Assembly (NCBI GenBank): GCA_016932045.1 | Contig: JAFGDO010000003.1 | Coordinates: forward strand, 76,115 to 115,485 | Origin: Candidatus Dojkabacteria bacterium | GTDB taxonomy: Bacteria > Patescibacteriota > Dojkabacteria > JAHIVN01 | Reading direction: 5' to 3' | DNA length: 39,371 nucleotides | Part shown: one piece after another, positions 10,116 to 19,913 of the stretch | How the letters are laid out: the number at the start of each line of letters is the position of its first letter | Position numbering within the stretch: the stretch's first letter is position 1 | Program-made: the position numbers and the translations under genes | The notes under the pieces: model-generated | The model's database searches: none | The model's input: the letters and a program-made list of their open reading frames with translations, nothing else | Told to the model about the DNA's origin: nothing

Positions 10116-10200
10116 GAAATTGAGAATTGGCAATTGGATGGTTGGAACTTTCGTCCAAACCTGTTCCATTGTTTTAAGTTTATCTATAACTCTAAAACTC

Positions 10201-10809
10201 ATGCAAGAAAAAAATCTATCCACTCCTCCATCACAGCAAGTTTCTTCTAAACTAAAAAATAGCAATATTCTATTAATTGTTGGAATTGTCATTGGGATAG
10301 TTACAATTCTCATTTGTGGATTTTGCTGTGTATACAGCTTATTTAGTACAAGTAGTAAAAATGATAAACCCTCTCCAAGTTTCGAGGAAATAATCTGCTG
10401 GGGATGTGAAGAAGAAGAAAGATATGAAAATTATATTATTGTTAAAGAAAAAATAGTAAAGGACTTATGTTCAAATAATGATAACCTATCTCAAGAAGAT
10501 TATAATAGATTTTTTACCGAAGACTATAAAAAAGAACAAGACTACGAAGATATGAAACAGTATATTGACTATATCTTTCCCTCTACATTTCGCTGTTCAG
10601 TATTTGAAGCAACAAGTTATTCAGAACTGGAGAAAAAAAGTATTACATTTGTCATGAATGTACCAAATAGAGATTACGATGCCTCATTAAATTATCCAGC
10701 CGGAATGTCAGATAGCGGAACTGGATTCAACCTTGGAGTATCAATCTACTTTGTTAAAGATTCATCAGGTAATTGGAAAATCAGTGATATCAAATCAACA
10801 GAAAATTAG
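10201..10809 (+). CDS. Single-TM extracytoplasmic protein, unknown
   Basis: Likely start MQEKNLSTPPSQQ at 10201, downstream of the listed 10120 start, which lies in the repeat. Confidence 0.6.
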   Translation: MQEKNLSTPPSQQVSSKLKNSNILLIVGIVIGIVTILICGFCCVYSLFSTSSKNDKPSPSFEEIICWGCEEEERYENYIIVKEKIVKDLCSNNDNLSQEDYNRFFTEDYKKEQDYEDMKQYIDYIFPSTFRCSVFEATSYSELEKKSITFVMNVPNRDYDASLNYPAGMSDSGTGFNLGVSIYFVKDSSGNWKISDIKSTEN

Positions 10810-10924
10810 CCATGGAATATAGTGGATCATTCAGCAAGCTCATGACGCGTAATATTGTCCTTCAACATGCTCGGTTCGATAAACTCACCGCAGGCAGGAC
10901 GAGATATCTTTATACAGCTATCTT

Positions 10925-11173
10925 CTATTTCACATCCAGATTTAGTACTCTGATTTTTTTGCTACGACTCCAACCTTTAATCTGCCCTTCTCTTTTCAAT
11001 GCTTCTGACTTTGTTTTAAATTCTTCTGAATAGATTAATTTTGCTGGCAATTTACTTCTTACATACTTTGAGCCCTTGCCTTCGTTATGGTCTTTAACAC
11101 GTTGCTTTAAATTAGTAGTGAAGCCTGTGTAGATTGAATTGTCAGAGCAAAGAAGAATGTAGATGTAGTACAT
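10925..11173 (-). CDS. GIY-YIG nuclease-fold small protein
   Basis: MYYIYILLCSDNSIYTGFTTNLKQRVKDHNEGKGSKYVRSKLPAKLIY. Confidence 0.85.
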   Translation of the reverse strand: MYYIYILLCSDNSIYTGFTTNLKQRVKDHNEGKGSKYVRSKLPAKLIYSEEFKTKSEALKREGQIKGWSRSKKIRVLNLDVK

Positions 11174-11235
11174 AGTATTTGGATTATATAGTTCAGAAAA
11201 AGTAAAAGAAAGTAGAGTTTTGTTTTTGAATCGAA

Positions 11236-11261
11236 TGGCCCTTCGACTTCGCTCAGGGCCA
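11236..11261. repeat. Palindromic hairpin of the CCCTTCGACTTCGCTCAGGG type
   Basis: TGGCCCT-TCGACTTCGCTC-AGGGCCA; related GAGCGA...GAGTCGAA.TGG hairpin at 11294..11332 abuts the tmRNA 3' end. Confidence 0.7.
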
Positions 11262-11330
11262 CTTCTCCCGCATTATCAAGTCACCGTGCTCGCACTGAGC
11301 GAGCATGAGCAAAGCGAATGCGAGTCGAAG

Positions 11331-11814
11331 TGGAGACGGTGGGAATCGAACCCACGTCCAAAAAGTGAACTCTGAAAATCTCTACAAGCTTATCCGCTTT
11401 AGCTTTTAACGATAAATAACATAAAAAACGGCAAAAACACTATTTACCGAGTTCATTTGGTATATGGCTCTAAAGGAAAGAACTATACCTTTAGAGTTGT
11501 ATCTTGACTAAGGTTCCGCCTAAGGTATCTCATCAAGAGAAAATACCATAGACCTATGCCATCCCGCTAAGCGGAATTAGGCATACGCAAAACTAAGCTT
11601 GGGAGCAAATACTTGCTCTGCAATAGCGTCAACTTTAGCCATGAGGCCGTTGAAACCATCCCTTAGCTTTGCTGAAAAGCTTTTAGCTTCGACGTTTATT
11701 CGTCATGCTGGTGTTGAATACCCAGCACTTGCAGTTTGATTAACGAATAACTGCTCGCGCAAAATTCGGCTTGCAATTTCAAAGAACTACTTCTTGTCAA
11801 AGCCGGTCGTCCCC
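11331..11814 (-). ncRNA. ssrA: tmRNA
   Basis: Minus strand begins GGGGACGACCGGCTTTGACA and ends GGACGTGGGTTCGATTCCCACCGTCTCCA; the acceptor ends pair (GGGGAC/GTCTCC) and CCA is encoded. Confidence 0.9.
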
Positions 11815-11986
11815 GTTTTTAAAGAAGCATATAATTATATCATTTCCCGATATATTTTTCACTGTTTCATAAAGTTGATTTTTCCACTTGCAGTAAACAA
11901 ATCTGCCTACTAAAATAGGTATAATAGTTGACTTATTTGACTATGGAACTACACCTGCTGCTGGCATTCGAATAGATTACGGCAAG

Positions 11987-12319
11987 TTGGAGCCAATATA
12001 CCAAAAATATTATGAAACCCTGGACCAATTTTACCTCACTTTTGTTTTATTCTACTGTGTACATCACTTCTCAAATCACCCATTATGTTTAGCCATTATG
12101 CTCTACTTCTTAAGGCTTACCGGATTTTCTCTTTTTCACTTGACTTCAAAACGAATCCTTTTACTTTTATTTCCTAATGTTTTTGAGAATTTCATCCTTT
12201 TAACACTACTATTCTTAAAATTTAAAGGGTACCCTGACAACCTAGAGGTTATTTGGATTCTTTTACCGGCAACTATTCTCAAAATTCCGCAGGAAATAGC
12301 CAATCATGTAACTCCTTAA
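11987..12319 (+). CDS. Hydrophobic multi-TM hypothetical protein
   Basis: 110-aa ORF with several hydrophobic segments; TATAAT ~60 nt upstream. Confidence 0.45.
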   Translation: MEPIYQKYYETLDQFYLTFVLFYCVHHFSNHPLCLAIMLYFLRLTGFSLFHLTSKRILLLLFPNVFENFILLTLLFLKFKGYPDNLEVIWILLPATILKIPQEIANHVTP

Positions 12320-12418
12320 ATTACTGATAGGATTACACGAAGAATCGTTTACTGGTATGCAAATTCTGTACGAAAAGTTATCGGCTTGCCTAAGATAAAC
12401 TTTGCAACTTAGCTATAT

Positions 12419-12452
12419 AAAAGGGAACTTGTATTACAACTTCCCTTTTTGT
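12419..12452 (+). terminator. Rho-independent terminator-like hairpin
   Basis: AAAAGGGAACTTGTATTACAACTTCCCTTTTT. Confidence 0.6.
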
Positions 12453-12463
12453 AAACTAAGTTT

Positions 12464-13297
12464 ATGAAGAATGTGAAAATAAAAACCAAGGTAATAATTT
12501 TTCCCACGATAATAGCAACTACTCTAACATTACTACCTATCACCGTAATTCACGCCTCATCCGGCTGTGGAAGTCATATTGATAACGGTGACGGAACATG
12601 TACAGCAGTCTTTGACAATCCTTCTGAAGATGCAACTATTGAAAACCTTGATGGTTTAACCTTTACAAAAGAAACATCTACCGAATACCTAACAACAGGG
12701 ATCATATACTTTATCGAAGGGTACCAGATAGATAGAGCCTATGCCGAGTGGGATATCTCAAGTATTCCAGATGGAGTTACAATTATCGATACGTTATTCC
12801 GTTATCATGGTCAGACCGATGGGGATGATAATTCACAGATCATCTCACTTATGAATTATCAACCTACAACACGCCCAGCCCAGGATCTCTATGATGATAT
12901 TGAAACAGAACCCGCATATCTAAGTCTTTGGAATCCAGTTGTAGCTCCGAACCAGGAGGTTGATCTGGGAACAGACGCTGATAATGATGTGCAGTCACAA
13001 CTTGCAAATGATTGGTTTGCTCTCGGATTTCTGAACGAAGAATCTACACAAGCAGAATACGATGAGATCCGATCTGAGGACAACACGGGAAACCCTACAC
13101 CACCACCAACTCTTGTTGTAACCTATGAGGGCTATACACCATCAACCACTATGATAACTCAACTTCCAGAGACTTCTGAATCTAGTCAACTTTTTGAAAA
13201 TATTTTTACTGGAATCATCCTCCTAACTATTGGTATGTATCTCCTGACTATTTTGATTGAACAATATTTCTCCTATAAAAAAAGAATTAGCAGCTAG
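12464..13297 (+). CDS. Secreted protein with C-terminal LPETS + TM
   Basis: Signal peptide, GCGSHIDNGDGTC, C-terminal LPETSESSQ...TM-KKRISS. Confidence 0.65.
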   Translation: MKNVKIKTKVIIFPTIIATTLTLLPITVIHASSGCGSHIDNGDGTCTAVFDNPSEDATIENLDGLTFTKETSTEYLTTGIIYFIEGYQIDRAYAEWDISSIPDGVTIIDTLFRYHGQTDGDDNSQIISLMNYQPTTRPAQDLYDDIETEPAYLSLWNPVVAPNQEVDLGTDADNDVQSQLANDWFALGFLNEESTQAEYDEIRSEDNTGNPTPPPTLVVTYEGYTPSTTMITQLPETSESSQLFENIFTGIILLTIGMYLLTILIEQYFSYKKRISS

Positions 13298-13357
13298 AAA
13301 TTATTTCTTTTTTCATTCTTAATTGTAAATTGATTATTGAAGATTAAAAATTATTAC

Positions 13358-14170
13358 TTATCCTCTGGCAAAAACCAACCCATATACTTTATTTACTCCA
13401 GCTTCTTTGAGGATCTTAGAACACTCCTCAAGAGTCGCTCCAGTAGTCATCACATCATCAACGATCACAACTGTCCGACCATCTAACCATTCCCAGCCAG
13501 AGGCGGGTTCGCCTTTGGTGAAAACAATATTCTCTTCTAACATGAAAGCATCCTTTAGATTCTTCAATCTTTCCCTCCTCTTTAGCCCAACCTGTTTCCT
13601 AGTATTTTTAATTCTTTTTAATAGTTCCTTACAATCTACTTTCCAATATTCAGCAAGTTTTTTCGCAATTAGCTCTGACTGATTAAAACCACGCCAGCGT
13701 TTTCGCCATGGATTCAATGGTATAAATGTAATAATACTCCTCTTTATAACCTTTCGAAAGTTAACAGCAACACTGCAACTGCATGCTCTCCCGTACGCCC
13801 TGTTTATCACCTCTACTAAATCATCAACCATCGCAAAGTAAAACTCATACTTAATGTCACCAATAAAGTCCTCGATAAATTTCGAATACTTCGCTACCAC
13901 AAAAACACCATCAAGATTTGTTTCAGACTTACACTCCTCATGCACCATACAACTCTTAATTCTTAATTTTACATTTTTAATTTTCTTCTTACACACATGA
14001 CAACTTTGAACCTTTACAAACTCTATCTTCTTTCGCATACAACTTTCACACAGATATGCTCCTATTTCCCCGCATCCTTCGCAAACTTTTGGGAATAAAA
14101 GGTCTTCAACTTTTTTAAAAAATGTCCGAATCATTTTTCTAGTATTTTTTATCTTTTGTATTTCGGACAA
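13358..14170 (-). CDS. comFC: ComF family phosphoribosyltransferase-like protein
   Basis: N-terminal Zn-finger Cys pairs (CEGCGEIGAYLCESC), FNQSELIAKKLA, VVIVDDVMTTGATLEE. Confidence 0.85.
   Translation of the reverse strand: MSEIQKIKNTRKMIRTFFKKVEDLLFPKVCEGCGEIGAYLCESCMRKKIEFVKVQSCHVCKKKIKNVKLRIKSCMVHEECKSETNLDGVFVVAKYSKFIEDFIGDIKYEFYFAMVDDLVEVINRAYGRACSCSVAVNFRKVIKRSIITFIPLNPWRKRWRGFNQSELIAKKLAEYWKVDCKELLKRIKNTRKQVGLKRRERLKNLKDAFMLEENIVFTKGEPASGWEWLDGRTVVIVDDVMTTGATLEECSKILKEAGVNKVYGLVFARG
13497..13518. repeat. Short palindromic repeat inside the comF CDS
   Basis: CCAGAGGC-GGGTTC-GCCTTTGG; related copies at 26842 and 33005. Confidence 0.6.
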
Positions 14171-14203
14171 TCTATAGTATAATTCAACGTCTTTGTCCAG
14201 AGT

Positions 14204-15148
14204 ATGCTCATAAATATGGAATTAGAAATATTTGCACACAATCGAGTAGAATTCACACAAGGGACCGAACAGCCCAACCTATCTGTTTGTGAAGGGGTCA
14301 CAACAGTTGACCAAGCGCTGGATGTGGCCCTACAACTTTCTTTACAACTAAGAGGGTGTCAAGTTCACGATTCAATATTTCCTCAACATACAGTTCAAGC
14401 AGCTGGAGCCTTGGCTTTCGGATTAAATATAACATTAGTTTATGATATCGATACCCCATTGAGTCCAAAGAAATCCCAGCAAGCAAGCTTGGAAATCGGA
14501 AAGCATGAAAGTGCCCAAGTGGGGCTTGCACTTACCCATCTACGATACGCTTCAGCCATAACTTTAACAAGCAGAAAAATAGAGTACGACTGGGATGGCG
14601 GGATCTGGAAACAAGATATTACTCAAATGCTTGCTCAGGGTACTCAACTTGAACCACAAAATATACTTTTACACTCTCTGCCAGATGACAATCCAACTGC
14701 TTTGGTTCAAGCCCTTGAATTTCAAACTTCCCGCCTCGGTATTTTCGGGGCTGCAAAGGATACAAAAACACGTGCATTTGAAGTACTACTTGGACATCAG
14801 GGAGCAAAAGAATTCTTAAAAGGAGAATCTCAAAGACGAAAAGGATTACTTGACCTAGATCAACAATGGGGAAACCTTTACCCCGCAATGTTAGCAATCG
14901 CACAGCATAAATGTTCTACAAGCAATAGTATCCTAGTAGTAATTGATGATACCGCAATGAGAGAGGCAACATTCCAAATTGCAAAAATTGCTGAAGGTCA
15001 CGTGATATATATATCAATGGAAGGAGACGGTCTTGGAAGTGTTAAACAATTTGGCAAATCACTTTTGGCAATTGGCGGTTATGCATTAAGACAAAGAGGT
15101 ATAAGACCACTACATAGAAACATTCGAAGTACTGATTCAGCGTATTAG
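14204..15148 (+). CDS. Hypothetical protein, ~310 aa
   Basis: Long ORF with TATAAT upstream (~14176); no family recognised. Confidence 0.65.
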   Translation: MLINMELEIFAHNRVEFTQGTEQPNLSVCEGVTTVDQALDVALQLSLQLRGCQVHDSIFPQHTVQAAGALAFGLNITLVYDIDTPLSPKKSQQASLEIGKHESAQVGLALTHLRYASAITLTSRKIEYDWDGGIWKQDITQMLAQGTQLEPQNILLHSLPDDNPTALVQALEFQTSRLGIFGAAKDTKTRAFEVLLGHQGAKEFLKGESQRRKGLLDLDQQWGNLYPAMLAIAQHKCSTSNSILVVIDDTAMREATFQIAKIAEGHVIYISMEGDGLGSVKQFGKSLLAIGGYALRQRGIRPLHRNIRSTDSAY

Positions 15149-15195
15149 CTATTTTTAAATACTCCTTTTTTCTGCTATAATGAGATTATCAAAAG

Positions 15196-15494
15196 AATAT
15201 TAAAGACACTTGATTCCGGCTTTCCCCACACACTGAGAGGGAGAAACGTCACCGGGAAACGTCGTAGGAAGAAATTTCCGTAGTAACAGAATTTTTAGTG
15301 TCCTCATAGAAAAAGTAGAACCTACCGTGTAAGCCCGTTAAAGCTTCATACTTCGCCAAAGATTCGCATGCCAAGGCGCAGTATATGAGAGATTAATCAT
15401 AAGATTGATCTAAATTAAGGTGGTACCGTGTTGATTTTTTTCAAACACCCTTGTTTTAATATTGATTCGGATATTAAGACAAAGGTGTTTTTTA
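15196..15494 (+). promoter_or_regulatory. T-box leader with terminator, probably tRNA-Val responsive
   Basis: AAGGTGGTACCGTG antiterminator (15417..15430); terminator AAACACC...GGTGTTTTTT (15443..15494); stem I closing GACACT/AGTGTC (15205..15210/15297..15302); promoter TATAAT at 15176. Confidence 0.88.
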
Positions 15495-15512
15495 TTTATT
15501 AATTTTAGGTCA

Positions 15513-16058
15513 ATGAGGTTGCTTATTATAAAACATGGGAAAACTGATTATAATCTTGAAGGGAAACGTCAGGGAAGAACCGATCTTCCACTATGTGATG
15601 AAGGGAAAAAGCAAGTTAAAGAATTTAAGGGAAAAATCAAGGGAAAATTTAGTCATGTTATCTCTTCTCCAATGAAACGAGCTCTTGAAACTGCTCAGTT
15701 ACTATTTCCAGACAAAACTATCCAAACTCACGAATTGCTAATCGAATACGACTTCGGAGAATTGGAGGGAGTTACATTCTCTACTCCACTCTCGCAGTTC
15801 CCAAATAATAAAGTCGAAGAATATAACGGAATAAAATTTCTGATACCAAACGAAGGTGAAACATTTAAAAGCATTGTAGGTAGATGTGAAAAATTTATTA
15901 AATATTTAAAAGAAAATTTTAAAGAAAACGATAAAATTGCAATTATTACTCACTCGACAAATCTAGAGATTCTTAAGGCACTAATGGAAGGCAAAGCTTG
16001 GTATACATATCTTGCACAAGCAAAGCAATTCCATGGCTTTGTAAAAGTAAAAATATAA
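15513..16058 (+). CDS. Histidine phosphatase superfamily protein with KHG instead of RHG
   Basis: MRLLIIKHGKTDYNLEGKRQGRTDLPLCDEGKKQ, SSPMKRALETAQLL, ITHSTNLEIL; start moved to 15513, after the terminator. Confidence 0.8.
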   Translation: MRLLIIKHGKTDYNLEGKRQGRTDLPLCDEGKKQVKEFKGKIKGKFSHVISSPMKRALETAQLLFPDKTIQTHELLIEYDFGELEGVTFSTPLSQFPNNKVEEYNGIKFLIPNEGETFKSIVGRCEKFIKYLKENFKENDKIAIITHSTNLEILKALMEGKAWYTYLAQAKQFHGFVKVKI

Positions 16059-16090
16059 TATCCTTATTTAACAATTTAACTATATACAAA

Positions 16091-18391
16091 ATGAGTTCAC
16101 CGAAAAATAAAACCTTAGATTTACCAAAGGGTCCATACAATACAATCCAAACCGAAGAAGAAATTCTGGAATTTTGGAAAAAGGGGAAATATTTTAAGCC
16201 TGAATTTCATGCCAAAAAAGGTCTTCAAACAAAAGCAGAGAACGACGGGCGACAAACATTCTGCATCATCTGCCCTCCTCCAAACGCAAATGCAAGACCT
16301 CACCTTGGTAATCTTTCCGGCTATTCTTACCAGGACCTCATGGGTAGATTCAATAGGATGCTTGGCAAAAAAACACTTTTGTTACCAGGAAAGGATCACG
16401 CCGGAATTCAGTCGGAAGTTGTATTTGAAAGAGATGTTTTAAAAAAACAGGGTAAGAACAAGCTGGATTTGGGACGTGAAGAATTTTACAAACAGTGTTA
16501 TAAGTTTTGCCTTGAATGCGCCAAGATGGCAAGATCTGATGAAGAACGTGTAGGTCTTTCGGCAGATTTTGATCGGGACATCTTCACCCTAGATCCAGAT
16601 ATTGTAAAAATCATTCTTGAAACTTTTGTAAAATTATATAAAGACAAACAGATCTATAAAGGTATACGAATCACAAACTGGTGCCCCAAATGCCAAACAG
16701 CTCTTGCAGATATAGACTGTGAGCGAAAGGGACGGAAGGCAGAATTGACATACATCAAATATCCACTACATAAATCTCGTACGGCCGGGATATATTCCGG
16801 TCCATCAATAACCATAGCGACCACCCGTCCTGAAACCATGCTTGCTGATACAGCTGTTGCAGTAAATCCAAAAGATAAACGCTACAAGGACTTAATTGGC
16901 AAGACTGTAATCCTGCCTCTAGTAGAAAGAGAGATTCCAATAATTACTGATCCGCAGGTCGATATGGAATTCGGAACCGGAGCTCTAAAGATCACGCCGG
17001 CCCATGCGCCTGAAGACTACGACATCATGCTCAGGTGGAATGAAGAAAATCCGGATAAAAAAATTGACTATATCAACGTCATCTGGAAAGACTCAAAACT
17101 TTACGGCCCGGTCGGTAAATACAAAAGTATGACCGTGGAACAGGCAAAAACGGCAGTGACTAAAGATCTCCGGTTACTAGGTCTGATCGAAAAGACCGAG
17201 GAAATTGAACAAAACGTTTCCATCTGCGAACGCTGCAAGGAAGTTATCGAACCAATTATGTCATCCCAATGGTATGTCAAAGTAGATAAAATAAAAAAGG
17301 AAGCCATAGATGTCGTAAAGACGGGAAGGATAAAAATTCATCCAAAATATATGGGGAAGAGATACTTTCAATGGATGAAAGATCTTCGAGACTGGCCAAT
17401 TTCCCGCTCGCTTTGGTGGGGCTATAGAATACCTGCGTGGTACAAAGGTAAGAGAGAAGAATATGTAAACAATGAAGGAAAAATAGAAGAGAAAATCGGC
17501 AAGAAATCATTGAATGACGAATTGATTAAAGTCCAACTCGACTCACCAGGCGATGGCTGGATCCAAGATGATGATGTTCTCGATACTTGGTTTTCATCAG
17601 GCCAATGGCCATATGCGACTTTAATGAAAGAGAATCTGATGGATATCTTCTACCCTACTGATGTAATGGAAACAATGTATGATATCCTAGAATGGTGGGT
17701 ATCCCGCATGATCATGCTTGGACTTTATAAAACCGGGAAAATTCCTTTTAAAGACGTTTATCTACACGGAATGCTCCTGGCACCGGATGGAGCTAAAATG
17801 AGCAAATCTAAGGGCAATGTTATCTCTATGGATGATATTGTTGCTGAACATGGAGCAGATACACTGAGACTCTTTTACTATATCGCAGGAAAAGCGGGAA
17901 GCTCCTATCGGTTCGACTGGGAAAGGATGAAGTTCAATAGAAACTTCCTAAACAAGATATGGAATGCCAGTAAGTTTGTACTGATGAATATCAAGAAAAA
18001 GGATAAGAATATTTTTGAAAAGAATCCAAGGGGTCTAGAATTCCAAAAGGGTGACAAGAAGATGCTTAAAGACCTGAATAAAACAATACAGGAGGTAACA
18101 AGGAATATAGAAAGGTTTAAGTTCAATTTAGCAATTGATACACTTGCTGATTCATTTTGGCACACGTATTGTGATGAGTATCTTGAGTATTCGAAAGAAT
18201 TTGTCTATGCAGAGGAAGGAGATCCATCAGGAACTATCTGGACTTTGTGGAAGTGCCTGAAAACTTATATGGAACTTATGCACCCATTTGTTCCATTTAT
18301 CACAGAAAAAATTTGGCAACAGATACCAAAGAGCGAAGACGAACCAGAGACAATAATGTATGCCAAGTGGCCGGAAGGAATTATCTCGTAG
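16091..18391 (+). CDS. valS: Valyl-tRNA synthetase
   Basis: PPPNANARPHLGN (HIGH-like), WCPKCQTALADID, DTWFSSGQWPYATL, KMSKSKGN; likely start MSSPKNKTLDL at 16091. Confidence 0.9.
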   Translation: MSSPKNKTLDLPKGPYNTIQTEEEILEFWKKGKYFKPEFHAKKGLQTKAENDGRQTFCIICPPPNANARPHLGNLSGYSYQDLMGRFNRMLGKKTLLLPGKDHAGIQSEVVFERDVLKKQGKNKLDLGREEFYKQCYKFCLECAKMARSDEERVGLSADFDRDIFTLDPDIVKIILETFVKLYKDKQIYKGIRITNWCPKCQTALADIDCERKGRKAELTYIKYPLHKSRTAGIYSGPSITIATTRPETMLADTAVAVNPKDKRYKDLIGKTVILPLVEREIPIITDPQVDMEFGTGALKITPAHAPEDYDIMLRWNEENPDKKIDYINVIWKDSKLYGPVGKYKSMTVEQAKTAVTKDLRLLGLIEKTEEIEQNVSICERCKEVIEPIMSSQWYVKVDKIKKEAIDVVKTGRIKIHPKYMGKRYFQWMKDLRDWPISRSLWWGYRIPAWYKGKREEYVNNEGKIEEKIGKKSLNDELIKVQLDSPGDGWIQDDDVLDTWFSSGQWPYATLMKENLMDIFYPTDVMETMYDILEWWVSRMIMLGLYKTGKIPFKDVYLHGMLLAPDGAKMSKSKGNVISMDDIVAEHGADTLRLFYYIAGKAGSSYRFDWERMKFNRNFLNKIWNASKFVLMNIKKKDKNIFEKNPRGLEFQKGDKKMLKDLNKTIQEVTRNIERFKFNLAIDTLADSFWHTYCDEYLEYSKEFVYAEEGDPSGTIWTLWKCLKTYMELMHPFVPFITEKIWQQIPKSEDEPETIMYAKWPEGIIS

Positions 18392-18441
18392 GGAATTGAC
18401 AGGTCAATTCTTCGTAGGTTTAAATTGCAGGTATCATTAAC

Positions 18442-19671
18442 CTACTTCATCTCACGATTACTAGGCGACAAAAACAATCCAGCTAGTACAACTATACCAG
18501 CAAGAACAAAAAGCGTCAGGTCCATATCATAATCGGCAAACCAACCAAAGAGCGGATTTAGAATGGTCAATGCTAGACGCCTCACCATAGAAATAAATGA
18601 CAAGGTTGTAGCACGCTCACCGCTTTTAATGTGAATATTCAAGAATCCAGAGAAAATCTCTCTAAACTTTAATCCTATGCCCCCCGCAAGAATTACAAAT
18701 ACGAGAACCCCAATATTTGAATTTAAAAATATTGGTGCTAAGAAGCCTAGTACGATAAAAGCTGCACTTAGCCTTACCCAGAAGGACTTGTTTTTAGCTC
18801 CACTTATGACATTCACGAGTATATATGCTAGAACTATCTCACTTACAAGCAGAGCAATTCTATAAAAGCCGAAGTACTTCTCATCTACGTTTACCTCTTG
18901 CAGTAAAGTCTGGTAGAACCAGAGCACAAAGTAAGTTGAAGCAGTAATAAAAGTTACATAAACAACCAATTTCTTTAGTACATTATTCTTCTTAATTGTC
19001 TGCACTGCTCTTTTGAAAGTCGTCTTATAATCAGGGATAAATTCTTCCTTAGGTTTTATATTTGGCTCTTTTACGAACAACAGTATAAGTATAAATACCA
19101 AAGCTGAAGTAATGGCGCCAAGTTGAAATAACTGATTGACTTTAAAATATTCTATCAGTATACCGGAAAAAGCCGATGCAACAAGCATGCCAATCATGTG
19201 CAGATTAGATCTAAAAGTTTCTACTTTTCCGAAATCCTTTTCAACACCTGCCTGCTTCATAGTATCGTAAAGCAGAGCTTCTTCAGCACCAGAATTAAAA
19301 GCCACTCCAACGGCGAAGAGAAATTCTCCAAGCAGAAATACCCGAAAGTCCGGAAAACTACCATAAATAATTGGGCCTATGGTTAAGAATAAAAAGCCTG
19401 TTAGAACAGAGAATTTTCGTCCTTTGATATCACCAATAAGCCCTGTTGGAATCTCAAGCAAGAATATAAGCAGTGTAAACCAGCTTTGAAGCAACTGTGT
19501 CTGGAATTGGCTAAGCCCTCCCCAGTCCTTAAAAAAGGGAATTAGAAAAGCTCCAATGAATTCTATACCTGTGATGAATGAGGCGAGGCATAAGATATAT
19601 ACTTCTTTTGGATATTTTTTGAACAATTTCATGAAAATAAACGGATAATTTAAAGAGTCCAATTCTAGCAA
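18442..19671 (-). CDS. MFS transporter (start may be 19632)
   Basis: Multi-TM; IPTGLIGDIKGRKFSVLTG motif-A-like. Confidence 0.8.
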   Translation of the reverse strand: MLELDSLNYPFIFMKLFKKYPKEVYILCLASFITGIEFIGAFLIPFFKDWGGLSQFQTQLLQSWFTLLIFLLEIPTGLIGDIKGRKFSVLTGFLFLTIGPIIYGSFPDFRVFLLGEFLFAVGVAFNSGAEEALLYDTMKQAGVEKDFGKVETFRSNLHMIGMLVASAFSGILIEYFKVNQLFQLGAITSALVFILILLFVKEPNIKPKEEFIPDYKTTFKRAVQTIKKNNVLKKLVVYVTFITASTYFVLWFYQTLLQEVNVDEKYFGFYRIALLVSEIVLAYILVNVISGAKNKSFWVRLSAAFIVLGFLAPIFLNSNIGVLVFVILAGGIGLKFREIFSGFLNIHIKSGERATTLSFISMVRRLALTILNPLFGWFADYDMDLTLFVLAGIVVLAGLFLSPSNREMK

Positions 19672-19731
19672 GCAGCAAAACTTACGTACTAACGAGGTAA
19701 ACTAAGCGCCATTATAGCACGGCAGGTCAAG

Positions 19732-19913
19732 GGAATTTGCCTATCAGTCCCCCTGTACCAAGAAAGGTACAGGAGGATTTGGCCCATGAAATGGGCAATT
19801 CCACTACTCTACCCATCTGCACCTGAAAATGTACGCGAGGCAAAACCTCACGAACTAAAGGGTATGCCTTGGAATTGATAAAAGGTGCCCCCCGAACTTA
19901 ACGTAGTTCGGGG
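19732..19913 (-). ncRNA. Hairpin-rich structured region at the RT 3' end (candidate 3'UTR/ncRNA)
   Basis: Stems 19890-98/19905-13 (contains stop codon), 19834-40/19846-52, 19782-87/19791-96, 19749-59/19766-76; outer stem 19732-41/19794-802. Confidence 0.5.

Noticed and set aside
9990-10313. Minus-strand 107-aa ORF and similar ORF 7102..7332
   Set aside because: Both run through repeat copies (shared WQATTIRFD/AGHHNKIRST region), so they are most likely repeat-derived open frames.
17122-17510. Antisense ORFs within valS, metG and other genes
   Set aside because: Antisense to well-supported conserved proteins with no recognisable motifs.
18391-18412. GAATTGAC-AG-GTCAATTC palindrome after valS as a new element
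   Set aside because: Best explained as a bidirectional terminator-like hairpin between convergent genes, although the T-run is weak.
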